This document shows, piece by piece, positions 34,711 to 43,561 of a stretch of DNA of 51,362 bases. The notes beneath the pieces are model-generated. The model ran no database searches and had not been told where the DNA came from. It worked only from the letters and a program-made list of their open reading frames with translations. Origin of the DNA: an uncultured Bacteroidota bacterium (GTDB lineage: Bacteria; Bacteroidota; Bacteroidia; Bacteroidales; 4484-276); NCBI GenBank assembly GCA_903944895.1, contig CAJATL010000347.1, forward strand, positions 1 to 51,362. Direction: 5' to 3'. Numbering within the stretch: position 1 is the stretch's first letter; each line of letters starts with the position of its first letter. The position numbers and the translations under genes were made by a program.

Positions 34711-37700
34711 CTATTCAACAACCAATTTTTGACTTGCCCAACCTTTTTCAGTTTCCATTTGCAGGATATAGATGCCTGCTGACAATTCGCTGGTGCTGAT
34801 TTTTACGTTATTATCCGAAACATTTTGTTGGTAAACAACTTGTCCGGTATAGTTAACGATTCTAACATTCAGTAAACCAACTTCGCTGGTGACGTTTACA
34901 AAGTTTGAAGCAGGATTAGGATAAACCTTGATTCCTGCATTCAGGTCATTTTCGTGAATTGCAGTTACCGAAGTAATCATGATATCATCAATCATGAAAA
35001 CAAAAGCATCCTGTGAAAGACACTGAATGGCAACATAAACCAACTGACCGTCGTAAGCCGAAAGGTCGAAAGTTTTTTCAGTCCAGGTAATTGGAGCTTC
35101 CAAATAACTGGCGCCACTGATAAAGGTGAAATCGGCCGGGTTTGTGCCCGTTGTAGAAACACCAATTTTATATCTTTCAAGACCATAATCAGAAGTGTAA
35201 GATTTTACCCAAAGATTAAGCAGTGAATTATCACCAAGCTGAATCTGTGGAGAAATCATCCAGTCGTTGTTCCATGGAGCAGCGGTTGAAGCCATACAAG
35301 CGCCAAATCTGGCACCAGCATGTGGTTGAATTTCCGGATCGCTGGTCATAGGAGGTTCAGTAGTAGCAGGGTTGAAAGCAATGTAAGCCATTGGTTCGTA
35401 AGCACCTGGGAACGTAGTTCCGGTAAAACCATATGTAGCTTGCTGGTCAACATCGTTTACCGACCATGGATTAAATGTCATCGACCAATCTGCTTGTTCT
35501 TCAAATGTAAGTTCAGCAACGGCTGATGGAGGATTTCCGCCAACAGTAAGCGTAACCGGAACAACTACTGAAGGAGTAATCGGGTCGTTGCTCGAAATAG
35601 TGATATGTGCCTGATACGAGCCAACAGGAAGAGTTCCTGAATTAAAAGTAACAGTAACAGCGTCAGATCCGCCTGGAATAACAGTTCCTGAAACAGGATT
35701 TGCTGCCAGCCATGCCGAAATTGGTTCGCCTACGAGTGTTGCACGAATGTTCCAGTTATAATCCAATGCTGGATTTGCAATGTGAAGCTGTGCCCATGAA
35801 GCACCTGTTTTAATCCAGTCACCGTTTAATTGGTGTGGGCCTGCATCGGTTCCTGCCGGAAATACACCAACAACAGTTTGAACGATTTCGTAAGCAACCC
35901 AGAGGTCGCCACCCGAAACAGTTACAGGATCTGTTAAAGTTACGGTGTTCCAGCTCAATGATGTTGCAGCAAAAACTTGTTCATAGAGTAATGATCCGGG
36001 TGCATTTGGTGTGTTGGCACCATAAATTTTCAGTTTGTACGAATCAGCAGGATCGTTGATGTAAACTTCAACTTTTGTAAGCTCCATGCCAATATAATTA
36101 CCAGTCATAGATGACGGGAACATAGCTGCAACCTGGTATGTTCCACCATTTGTAAGGCCAACTGCTGAAGCGTTTTCACCATCATAATGAAGTAAAACAA
36201 CATCATCGCTTGAGCCAGGATAAACTTGTCCGTTTCCGGTTACCTGAGCGGTAATATCAGAAGGATTAATAATGGTTTCTGATTTCAATTCCTGAGTTGC
36301 GGAAGCTGATCTGCCAGCATTTCCACCATTATTGCTGTTAAGTGTAGTTACATAAGAAATAGCAAGGGTGTAATCAAGATCGCCAACACCTGTATTGGTG
36401 ATGGTAAGATTTTGAGAAGCTGTCTGACCTGATTCGAGTGTTTGAGTCATCGACAATGGTGAAACGATAATTTCAGGATCGCCGCCCGGAGGAGCAAGTT
36501 CTGTAAAGGTGATGTCTTCATAATAAGTCTTTGGTGAACCATTTACATTCCATGCATAAAAATTTGCTGCGCCTAATTGATTAAGACCAGGTGTTCCGAA
36601 AGTACCTAAACTCCATTGCCATTCAACAACCAGATCACCGTTATAGTAGATTTGTGCCCAGTCGTTATTCAGGTCGATGATGTTTTCCATTTCGAACCAC
36701 TCATCATAAAAATAGTTGAATGTAGCAGCACCTTCGGCACCAGCATCAACTGTTGCCAAATTGCCTGCATCAAAGTAAACCTGTGTTCCCCATTCGCTGT
36801 TTGCGCCATTAAACAAGGTAAGAATATTGTAATATCCAAAAAATCCTGTTGGTACAAAAACATTGAATTTTACCGAATATTTGCCGGCAGTTTTGTCGCC
36901 AAATTTTAAAACTGCATCATTGGTGCCTGTAATAACTACTGAGTTTGCTCCGCTAATATGCTGGTCTGCCGAAACGGTAGGATCTTCTGCTCCGCCTGGT
37001 GCATTGCTCCAGGTTGTCCAGTAATCTTTACCCTGAGCAACTGCTTGCTGAACAAGTTTCTGTCCGGCAGTGTAGCTTTCGAAATCTTCCATAATAATGC
37101 TAACCGGGCCACCTCCTGGCAATGGATCTCCATTGTAAACAAGGATTCCACCTACGCCGCCAACAACCCATGTTCCAGCCCAGCCGGTAGAATTGTCAAC
37201 AAATGCAGGTGACTGAACAGGAACACCAACAGTCAGATCTGACCAGTCGGTTCCATCATTTTCGGTATAGCTGATTCCTTCAAATCCAACTTCAGATGAA
37301 CTGCCAACCCATGTACTTGTGGTACCAGGAACAAATGCAAACCAACGGGCGTACATCGATCCGTTAACAGCAAGTACCGACCAGGTAGCGCCGCCATCGG
37401 TGGAAACATTTAATTCAGGTTCGATACCCATGTTGAGGTATGAACGAAAAGCGATACCAACATTGGCATCTTTGAATAATGGCTGTACAACGTTTGCTGT
37501 GCCAAATGGAGTTAAAGCAGCCTGCCAGGTAAAACCTTTATCAGTTGACCTGAAAACCCTGCCCATGTTTGTGCCGAACCAACTGCTGTTACCAACAGAT
37601 GAAGTGTTTCCGGTAATTCCATACTCGCCCGATGTTGGAGCAGGAATACTTCCTGTTGGTACGCGTGTCCATGCTTCACCACCGTTTGAAGTGGTGTAGA

Positions 37701-38163
37701 TTTCGTAATAGCCGCCAACCGGGTCGCCCATGGCAAAACCATCGTTGTTGTTGTAGAAGTGAATAACATTGGCAAAAGAAGAGGCGTTGTAAACACCACC
37801 TTTTTTTACCCAGGTTGTACCGCCGTCGGTGGTTTTGTACAAGCCTTGCGTTGCGCCGGTATTGAAAACTGCCCAGCAGGTTGTTGCATCAATCGCAAAA
37901 AGCATTGATAAGCCTGTGCCTGCGTTAAAATCACCGGCAGTCCATGTTTGTCCACCATCAGTTGATCTTGTAAAAGAATCGTTGATGGTGCCATCTGGAT
38001 TAATTGGTGCAGCCCAAAGAGCAGTTGCATCGTTCATACCAACGGAGATCTGGCCTACGCCCAATCCATTGGCTAACTCGGAATCTACCTGAATCCAGTC
38101 CTGTGCGAAGGAGGATAAGGAAATCGCGAGTAAAATTGTGAATAACTGTAATTTTCTAAGCAT
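34711..38163 (-). CDS. Large T9SS-sorted multidomain surface protein
   Basis: A 1150-residue exported protein (signal peptide cut near SSFAQ). Residues 25-350 form a BNR/YCF48-like beta-propeller with repeated STDGGQTW-type motifs (at least five). About 355-560 is a jelly-roll-like lectin/LamG domain. From about 563 come Ig-like segments (SPLSMTQTLESGQTASQNLT; ISSNDPITPSVVVPVTLTV), with a DYDGEN-type beta domain between them. About 905-1065 is a choice-of-anchor J domain. The last 80 residues are a type A T9SS signal (IKVYPNPASNFVNVTS to SAGIYILQMETEKGW). No catalytic domain is obvious; adhesion or polysaccharide binding is likely. A TAAATTTG -7 box lies at 38208-38215. Confidence 0.88.
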   Translation of the reverse strand: MLRKLQLFTILLAISLSSFAQDWIQVDSELANGLGVGQISVGMNDATALWAAPINPDGTINDSFTRSTDGGQTWTAGDFNAGTGLSMLFAIDATTCWAVFNTGATQGLYKTTDGGTTWVKKGGVYNASSFANVIHFYNNNDGFAMGDPVGGYYEIYTTSNGGEAWTRVPTGSIPAPTSGEYGITGNTSSVGNSSWFGTNMGRVFRSTDKGFTWQAALTPFGTANVVQPLFKDANVGIAFRSYLNMGIEPELNVSTDGGATWSVLAVNGSMYARWFAFVPGTTSTWVGSSSEVGFEGISYTENDGTDWSDLTVGVPVQSPAFVDNSTGWAGTWVVGGVGGILVYNGDPLPGGGPVSIIMEDFESYTAGQKLVQQAVAQGKDYWTTWSNAPGGAEDPTVSADQHISGANSVVITGTNDAVLKFGDKTAGKYSVKFNVFVPTGFFGYYNILTLFNGANSEWGTQVYFDAGNLATVDAGAEGAATFNYFYDEWFEMENIIDLNNDWAQIYYNGDLVVEWQWSLGTFGTPGLNQLGAANFYAWNVNGSPKTYYEDITFTELAPPGGDPEIIVSPLSMTQTLESGQTASQNLTITNTGVGDLDYTLAISYVTTLNSNNGGNAGRSASATQELKSETIINPSDITAQVTGNGQVYPGSSDDVVLLHYDGENASAVGLTNGGTYQVAAMFPSSMTGNYIGMELTKVEVYINDPADSYKLKIYGANTPNAPGSLLYEQVFAATSLSWNTVTLTDPVTVSGGDLWVAYEIVQTVVGVFPAGTDAGPHQLNGDWIKTGASWAQLHIANPALDYNWNIRATLVGEPISAWLAANPVSGTVIPGGSDAVTVTFNSGTLPVGSYQAHITISSNDPITPSVVVPVTLTVGGNPPSAVAELTFEEQADWSMTFNPWSVNDVDQQATYGFTGTTFPGAYEPMAYIAFNPATTEPPMTSDPEIQPHAGARFGACMASTAAPWNNDWMISPQIQLGDNSLLNLWVKSYTSDYGLERYKIGVSTTGTNPADFTFISGASYLEAPITWTEKTFDLSAYDGQLVYVAIQCLSQDAFVFMIDDIMITSVTAIHENDLNAGIKVYPNPASNFVNVTSEVGLLNVRIVNYTGQVVYQQNVSDNNVKISTSELSAGIYILQMETEKGWASQKLVVE

Positions 38164-38361
38164 AATTAAAGAATGATTTTGGTGAATAATACTATTATTT
38201 GAATAAGCAAATTTACATTTTTTATGTTAGGATTAGCATTTCCTCAAAATTTCATTTTACATAGAGACCTTTTATCAGTCACTTCCGACGAAAACACTAA
38301 AGCGAAAACACATTCTATCTGTTTGAATATCAATCACAAATTGAGTTGAAAAATTTTAAAT

Positions 38362-39312
38362 TTAAAAATACAACCTTCCCTGCCATGTTTCTCTCTCTTC
38401 CATCCGATTTTCGATTTTTTGAAGAATCTGGTCGTAACGAATGGTTCCCCAGCCTGGTCCTGCCAAAAAACGCGGAGGAACTTCACCGGCAAATCTTTCG
38501 ATCACAATTTTAGGATTAAGGCGTTCCAGAAAATTGACAATCAATTCGATATATTCATCCAGCGAAAAAAAAGTAAAATTTTCGGGTTGACTCAGATACT
38601 CCAAAGCCATGCTGGTGTTTTTTACAATCTGAAGCTGATGAAATTTAATGGTATTTAAAGGCAATTTTGAAAGGATTTCTGCTTCAGCCATTATTTGTGC
38701 CGTAGTTTCGCCGGGCAAACCAAAAATCAGGTGAGCGCCTGTCTTTATTCCCCGTGAAGCAGTTTTTTCGATGGCTTCCACCGATTGGCCGAAAGTGTGC
38801 CCACGGTTAATCCTTTCAAGTGTTTTATCATAACACGACTCGATGCCATATTCGATAATCAGGTAATGGTTTTTAGATAATTCCTGAAAATAATCGAGCT
38901 TTTCGTCGTCAATGCAGTCGGGTCTGGTGCCGATCACCAAACCGATAATTCCATCCACAGCCAAAGCTTCATCATAAATTTTTTTCAGATGTTCCAGCGG
39001 GGCAAAGGTATTCGAGAAAGCCTGAAAGTAGGCAAGATAATCAATCGCCCGGCGGTATCGCCAGGCATGAAACTGTTTTCCTTCCTCAATTTGCTGCCTG
39101 ATACTTTTGGCGGGCTGGCAGTATGAAGGGTTAAAGGCGTCGTTGTTACAAAAAGTGCAACCACCTCTGCCAATAGTACCATCGCGGTTTGGACAGGTAA
39201 AGCCGGCATCAAGCGAAAGTTTCTGCACCCTCTGGCCAAAAGTCTTTTTAAAATATTCGTTGTACGAATTAAACCTTCGGTGGTGGCCCCACGGAAATCG
39301 AAAATCCTGCAT
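38362..39312 (-). CDS. Radical SAM protein, YhcC/TIGR01212 family
   Basis: A 316-residue radical SAM protein. The Fe-S cluster cysteines are Cys40, Cys52 and Cys55 in GFTCPNRDGTIGRGGCTFCN, the CX11CX2C spacing typical of TIGR01212 (YhcC). Other family segments are IGLVIGTRPDCIDDEKLDY, IEYGIESCYDKTLERINRGH and HLIFGLPGETTAQIM. It carries the Elp3-like core, and the biochemical role in bacteria is not settled. The start codon overlaps no neighbour. The peptide-transporter gene ends 64 bases upstream, and a terminator separates the two. Confidence 0.92.
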   Translation of the reverse strand: MQDFRFPWGHHRRFNSYNEYFKKTFGQRVQKLSLDAGFTCPNRDGTIGRGGCTFCNNDAFNPSYCQPAKSIRQQIEEGKQFHAWRYRRAIDYLAYFQAFSNTFAPLEHLKKIYDEALAVDGIIGLVIGTRPDCIDDEKLDYFQELSKNHYLIIEYGIESCYDKTLERINRGHTFGQSVEAIEKTASRGIKTGAHLIFGLPGETTAQIMAEAEILSKLPLNTIKFHQLQIVKNTSMALEYLSQPENFTFFSLDEYIELIVNFLERLNPKIVIERFAGEVPPRFLAGPGWGTIRYDQILQKIENRMEERETWQGRLYF

Positions 39313-39328
39313 AGTGTAAAATTAAAAA

Positions 39329-39356
39329 GGCTGCTCCTGTGGTTGAGCAGCCTTTT
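39329..39356 (-). terminator. Terminator after the peptide transporter
   Basis: GGCTGCTC (39329-39336) pairs with GAGCAGCC (39345-39352), an 8-bp GC-rich stem with T-rich tails on both sides. It can stop transcription of the minus-strand transporter gene. Confidence 0.85.
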
Positions 39357-39375
39357 GAAAATATTTTTATTAAAA

Positions 39376-41220
39376 CTATTTCGTTGCGCTTTCCAGTCGC
39401 TTCATAATCGAGAAAATGAAAACCGCGGCAAGAATACAACAAATGATAAATATGCCCCAAAGCATGTAAAGATCGATAATTCCCCACATTAAACTTCCAA
39501 CAAACAGGAATTTGTTTCCAATAGCCGTTGCTAATAACCAACCGCCCTGCATCAAACCCTGGAAACGGGCCGGAGCAACTTTTGCAACAAACGAAAGTCC
39601 GATCGGACTTAAAAACAACTCGGCTATAGTTAAAATCAGGTATGAACTCATCAACCAATATGGTGAAACTCGTGCGCTTTCCTCAACAGCAACACCAGCC
39701 ATATCTTTTGGTGAAACCAAACCTAAGGAGGCAATTAATACAAGAATGAACCCAACTGAAGCGATGATCATTCCAATACCAATTTTTTTAGGCGATGATG
39801 GTTCCTGACCTCTTTTATTCAGCCACGCAAAAATCCCCATAACAAAAGGAGTTAATGCTACGATGAACAGCGGATTAAATGATTGGAAGACTTCCGGTGA
39901 AATTTTTGTTAAAGCATCAGCGGTGCTGGCAAAATGATAACATAAATAGCCAAAAACAAGAAACATGGCTGCACCTATGATTTTCGTTGTAACCTTTTTA
40001 TTGAAAAATAAAAGCGCACTTCCGGCAATAGCACCAATTACTGATAAAATTGACCAGATATTGAAAAACAGGTTTGTAAACGGGCTTACTAAAATATGTG
40101 TGTAATCGCGTGCAAACATCGTTAATGTAAGGCCATTTTGATGGAATGACATCCAGAAGAAAATTACAACAATAAAAACTAAAGTTAATGCTGTAACACG
40201 AGGTTTCTCTTCTTTTGTCGAAATCTGAAAGATCAGTGAAACAAACCCAACAAACAAACCAACCGCTAATCCAAGTTTATAGTCAATGTCTTTTACATCG
40301 GTGTATTGATCGGCAATATGAAACAAAACAGCAATAATAGTCATCAATCCTGACGAAATTAACAAGTACTTAAGGTTGCTTTGTAAACTTACGACTGGCT
40401 TAACTTCAACGTTGGTGTTGTTTTTCTTTTGTTCCTGAGCAATTTTATGTTTTGAAGGCAACAGTTTGTTAAAAATCACATAAACCAGCAACGAAACAAT
40501 CATTGCGCCGGCAGCTATTGCAAAAGCGTAGTTGAATCCGGTTGAGAATACCTTAATATAATCGGTGGCAAAAACGCCAAGATCAGCTGCTGATTTTCCT
40601 CCGTTCTGGAGAATTGCTTCGTTAGCAAGTTTTTGAAATTGATCTAAATCCCTTAAAGATCCACCTAAATATTGATGGCACAACGATGGAAGACTGGCAT
40701 TTTCGGCGTAGCCATTAACTTTTAGCCAATAATCTTTAATCCCCTTGGCAACAAAAGGTGCGAAAAATGCACCAATATTTATTCCCATGTAAAAAATCAT
40801 AAAAGCCGAATCACGGACACCGGAATATTTTGGGTCGTCGTACATCTGACCTACAACAGCCTGCAAATTCCCTTTAAATAACCCGTTTCCAAGGGCAATA
40901 ACAAACAACGCACTTATCGATACCCATAATTCTGATCCGGGAATGGCAATAATAAGATAACCTGCAAACATGATTATCTGGCCAATAAAAATAACCGATT
41001 TGTATTTTTTTGTCCAATCTGCAAGCATACCACCAACCAATGCAAGCGCATAAATAGCAAAATAAAACCATGAATAATAACTTCCTGCTTCATCAGCGGC
41101 TAATCCATAACGCGCCTGAAGAAACATGACCAGAATCGCCATCATGGTGTAAAATCCAAAGCGTTCTCCCATGTTTGTAAAAAACGCAACCAACAATCCT
41201 TTGGGATGATTTTTTAACAT
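39376..41220 (-). CDS. POT/PTR2-type proton-dependent oligopeptide transporter
   Basis: A 614-residue inner-membrane protein of the major facilitator superfamily. It has the POT signature NMGERFGFYTMMAILVMFLQ on the first helix, with the ExxER-type proton-coupling residues. Also visible are LVGGMLADWTKKYKSVI, the MFSR-like GNGLFKGNLQAVVGQMYD and about 14 predicted transmembrane helices. These carriers import di- and tripeptides with protons. The central cytoplasmic loop (about residues 255-275, KHKIAQEQKKNN) is charged. Promoter TTG-N19-TATTTTTG lies at 41288-41317. Confidence 0.92.
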   Translation of the reverse strand: MLKNHPKGLLVAFFTNMGERFGFYTMMAILVMFLQARYGLAADEAGSYYSWFYFAIYALALVGGMLADWTKKYKSVIFIGQIIMFAGYLIIAIPGSELWVSISALFVIALGNGLFKGNLQAVVGQMYDDPKYSGVRDSAFMIFYMGINIGAFFAPFVAKGIKDYWLKVNGYAENASLPSLCHQYLGGSLRDLDQFQKLANEAILQNGGKSAADLGVFATDYIKVFSTGFNYAFAIAAGAMIVSLLVYVIFNKLLPSKHKIAQEQKKNNTNVEVKPVVSLQSNLKYLLISSGLMTIIAVLFHIADQYTDVKDIDYKLGLAVGLFVGFVSLIFQISTKEEKPRVTALTLVFIVVIFFWMSFHQNGLTLTMFARDYTHILVSPFTNLFFNIWSILSVIGAIAGSALLFFNKKVTTKIIGAAMFLVFGYLCYHFASTADALTKISPEVFQSFNPLFIVALTPFVMGIFAWLNKRGQEPSSPKKIGIGMIIASVGFILVLIASLGLVSPKDMAGVAVEESARVSPYWLMSSYLILTIAELFLSPIGLSFVAKVAPARFQGLMQGGWLLATAIGNKFLFVGSLMWGIIDLYMLWGIFIICCILAAVFIFSIMKRLESATK

Positions 41221-41287
41221 AATCGTAAAATTTAATGAATAAATATCTTTTTAGTCTGAAATTCCAACCTTGCTCAACAACGGTGCA

Positions 41288-41317
41288 CAAAAATAATTAA
41301 AAATAATTGCCAGCCAA
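41288..41317 (-). promoter_or_regulatory. Promoter of the peptide transporter
   Basis: On the minus strand, TTG (41317-41315), a 19-base spacer and TATTTTTG (41295-41288), close to the Bacteroidota consensus. The leader would be about 60 bases. Confidence 0.65.
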
Positions 41318-41517
41318 CTCCGTCGCTCTTTTTATCTCTAACTTATTCTTTTATTTAGCGTTACAAGTGACTGCCGACTTGTGATTTCAGATTTAGGATT
41401 TCAGATTTAGGATTGCCTTACTGCCGAATGCCCACTGACGCCAACTGCCAACTGCTGCCTGGTGACTGCCGACTAGCGCATGCCAACTTCTACAATCTTT
41501 CGCTTAAAAACTTTTTC

Positions 41518-41525
41518 TATCTTTG
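41518..41525 (+). promoter_or_regulatory. -7 box of the pseudouridine synthase gene
   Basis: TATCTTTG, a TAnnTTTG match 20 bases before the chosen start codon, with a T-rich -33 area. It decides the start at 41545, because a start at 41413 would lie upstream of it. Confidence 0.6.
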
Positions 41526-41544
41526 CACCCAATTTAATAATTTT

Positions 41545-42876
41545 ATGAAAGATTCTGAAAATCCACGGGTTCCCGGCGGAAAATCAAGCAAACATGGTGA
41601 TTTTTCCAAATTCATCAAAAAACCACAGGCGCCATCTAAATCCTCTAAAACTGCAAAGCCGGGGCGAAAAAAATTCAACGAAGGCGATGAAAAGCCAAGG
41701 TTCAAGGCTTCATCCAAACCCGACACAAGGTCAAATGACAGGTCGTCGTCCGGATATTCTGAACGACAGGATACCAGGTCTTCCGACAGACCTTCATCAC
41801 GACCACCGGCAAGATCTGCTGAGCGGTCAGATTCACGACCACCTTCAAAATATCCTGAAAGATCTTCAGAAAGACCTTCATCAAGATCAACCGAAAGACC
41901 AACTCCAAAACCATCTTCACGGGCAGCGGCACGATCGATGGATAAATCTTCAGAGCGGCCTGCTTCACGACCTTCTTCAAGACCATCTTCAAAACCATTT
42001 GAAGGATCATCCGAAAGAAAATCCTCCAAACCTTATGAAAGATCATCAGAAAGATCATCAGAAAGGTCATCGGAAAGACCATTTAAAAAATCTTTCAATA
42101 AATTTTCCTCCGACCGGCCCAGGCGAAAACGGACTACAAAAAGCAGCGACCCAATTGCGGGAACAGGCATGATCAGACTTAATAAATTTATTGCCAACTC
42201 GGGGGTTTGTTCGCGCCGTGAAGCCGACAACCTGATTCAAACCGGCGCTGTGCAGGTAAACGGAGAAATTGTTGCTGAACTTGGTGCCAGGATAAATCCC
42301 ACCGATAAAGTGCAAATCGGTGGTCAGACCCTCACCACCGAAAAAACACAATACGTCCTGCTCAATAAACCCAAAGGTTTCATTACCACCACCGACGACC
42401 CGCTCGAACGCAAAACCGTGATGGCATTAATCGAAAACGCCTGCAAAGAGCGTGTGTATCCGGTTGGCCGCTTAGACCGCAACACCACAGGCTTGCTGTT
42501 GTTTACCAACGATGGCGAAATAGCCAAAAAACTTACTCACCCGCGCCATGAATTAAAGAAAATTTATCATGTTTACCTCGACAAACCACTGACAAAGAGC
42601 GACATGATTAAAATCAGTGAAGGTGTACATCTTGAAGACGGTTTCATAAAACCTGACAATATTTCGTATGTTGGTTCAGGCGTCGATAAACACGATATCG
42701 GCATCGAGCTGCATTCGGGCAAAAACAGGGTTGTCCGCCGGATTTTTGAAACGCTTGATTATAAAGTTGAAAAACTCGACAGGGTATTTTTTGCAGGCCT
42801 CACTAAAAAAGATTTACCACGCGGCAAATGGCGGCTGCTGACCAAAGAAGAAATTAACTTTTTGAAGATGTTGTAA
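41545..42876 (+). CDS. RluB/RsuA-type pseudouridine synthase with long disordered N-terminus
   Basis: A 443-residue protein. The C-terminal 230 residues are the enzyme. An S4 RNA-binding domain (GMIRLNKFIANSGVCSRREA) comes first, then the catalytic core with VYPVGRLDRNTTGLLLFTND, where Asp of GRLDRNT is the nucleophile, and LHSGKNRVVRRIFETLDY. It should convert a uridine in 16S or 23S rRNA to pseudouridine. The first 205 residues are a low-complexity Ser/Arg/Pro/Glu tail (many SSERP/SSRP repeats), probably disordered and RNA-binding. The frame extends upstream to 41413 but lacks homology and precedes the promoter. Its last 23 bases overlap the response-regulator gene. Confidence 0.9.
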   Translation: MKDSENPRVPGGKSSKHGDFSKFIKKPQAPSKSSKTAKPGRKKFNEGDEKPRFKASSKPDTRSNDRSSSGYSERQDTRSSDRPSSRPPARSAERSDSRPPSKYPERSSERPSSRSTERPTPKPSSRAAARSMDKSSERPASRPSSRPSSKPFEGSSERKSSKPYERSSERSSERSSERPFKKSFNKFSSDRPRRKRTTKSSDPIAGTGMIRLNKFIANSGVCSRREADNLIQTGAVQVNGEIVAELGARINPTDKVQIGGQTLTTEKTQYVLLNKPKGFITTTDDPLERKTVMALIENACKERVYPVGRLDRNTTGLLLFTNDGEIAKKLTHPRHELKKIYHVYLDKPLTKSDMIKISEGVHLEDGFIKPDNISYVGSGVDKHDIGIELHSGKNRVVRRIFETLDYKVEKLDRVFFAGLTKKDLPRGKWRLLTKEEINFLKML

Positions 42877-43561
42877 GTTTAAACCCGCTTCCGTGGATAT
42901 TCACAATTTCGATGGAAGGGTCATCTTTGAGGTATTTGCGCAGTTTAGTGATAAAAACATCCATGCTGCGTGTGGTAAAATAATTTTCGTCGCCCCAGAT
43001 CTTTTTTAAGGCAACTTCACGCGGTAAAATTTCACCGGTTTTCAGGCATAACATGCGCAGCAACTCTGCTTCGCGGGGCGAAAGTTTCTGCTCCAGGCTG
43101 TCGAGCAAAATCACGCGGTGCGGGTAATTGAAGCAATATTTTCCAATCATAAACTCACCTGAATCCCCCTTTTGATTTTCCTGAATTTCATTTCTTTTCA
43201 GGATGGCCTGCATTTTACAAAGCAATACTTCCGAATCGAAAGGTTTGGTAATATAATCGTCGGCACCCAGGTGGTAGCCTTGCAAAATATCCTGCTTGAG
43301 GGTTTTGGCGGTAAGAAAAATAAGCGGAATATTTTTGTTGATGAGTTTGATTTCCCTGGCAATCTGGAAGCCGTCCACGTTGGGAAGCATCACGTCTAGG
43401 ATGCAAATATCGAAATCCTCCGAACGAAATTCGCGCAAGGCATATTTCCCGTCGTCAACCAAAGTAACCACATAATCGTTGATCTCGAGGTACGATTTGA
43501 GCACCGCCCCAAAATTATGGTCATCTTCAACCATGAAAACATGAACCTTTTTTCGCATCAT
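42854..43561 (-). CDS. OmpR-family response regulator, RprY-like
   Basis: A 235-residue DNA-binding regulator. The receiver domain has the acidic pair in MVEDDHN, the phosphorylated Asp56 in ICILDVMLP and the Thr/Lys pair in FLTAKTLKQD. The winged-helix C-terminus (about 135-230) ends with SMDVFITKLRKYLKDDPSIEIVNIHGSGFKL. The kinase gene overlaps its start by four bases, so the two form one operon. The layout matches the RprX/RprY system of Bacteroides. The phased TTAAC repeats upstream of the operon (45268-45304) are its likely binding site. Confidence 0.93.
   Translation of the reverse strand: MMRKKVHVFMVEDDHNFGAVLKSYLEINDYVVTLVDDGKYALREFRSEDFDICILDVMLPNVDGFQIAREIKLINKNIPLIFLTAKTLKQDILQGYHLGADDYITKPFDSEVLLCKMQAILKRNEIQENQKGDSGEFMIGKYCFNYPHRVILLDSLEQKLSPREAELLRMLCLKTGEILPREVALKKIWGDENYFTTRSMDVFITKLRKYLKDDPSIEIVNIHGSGFKLTTSSKS

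Larger units (their letters stand above)
41221..41544. repeat. Divergent spacer with degenerate ACTGCC-type repeats
   Basis: No gene is seen apart from the flanking promoters. ATTTCAGATTTAGG is repeated in tandem at about 41383-41413. It is followed by a run of degenerate ACTGCC/CCAACTGC units up to about 41475. Such tracts are common in Bacteroidota intergenic DNA and may be REP-like. Confidence 0.6.

Noticed and set aside
41517-42172. Long frames (170 and 192 codons) overlapping the pseudouridine synthase tail
   Set aside because: They are by-products of the low-complexity repeat DNA that codes for the Ser/Arg/Pro tail; neither resembles a known protein.
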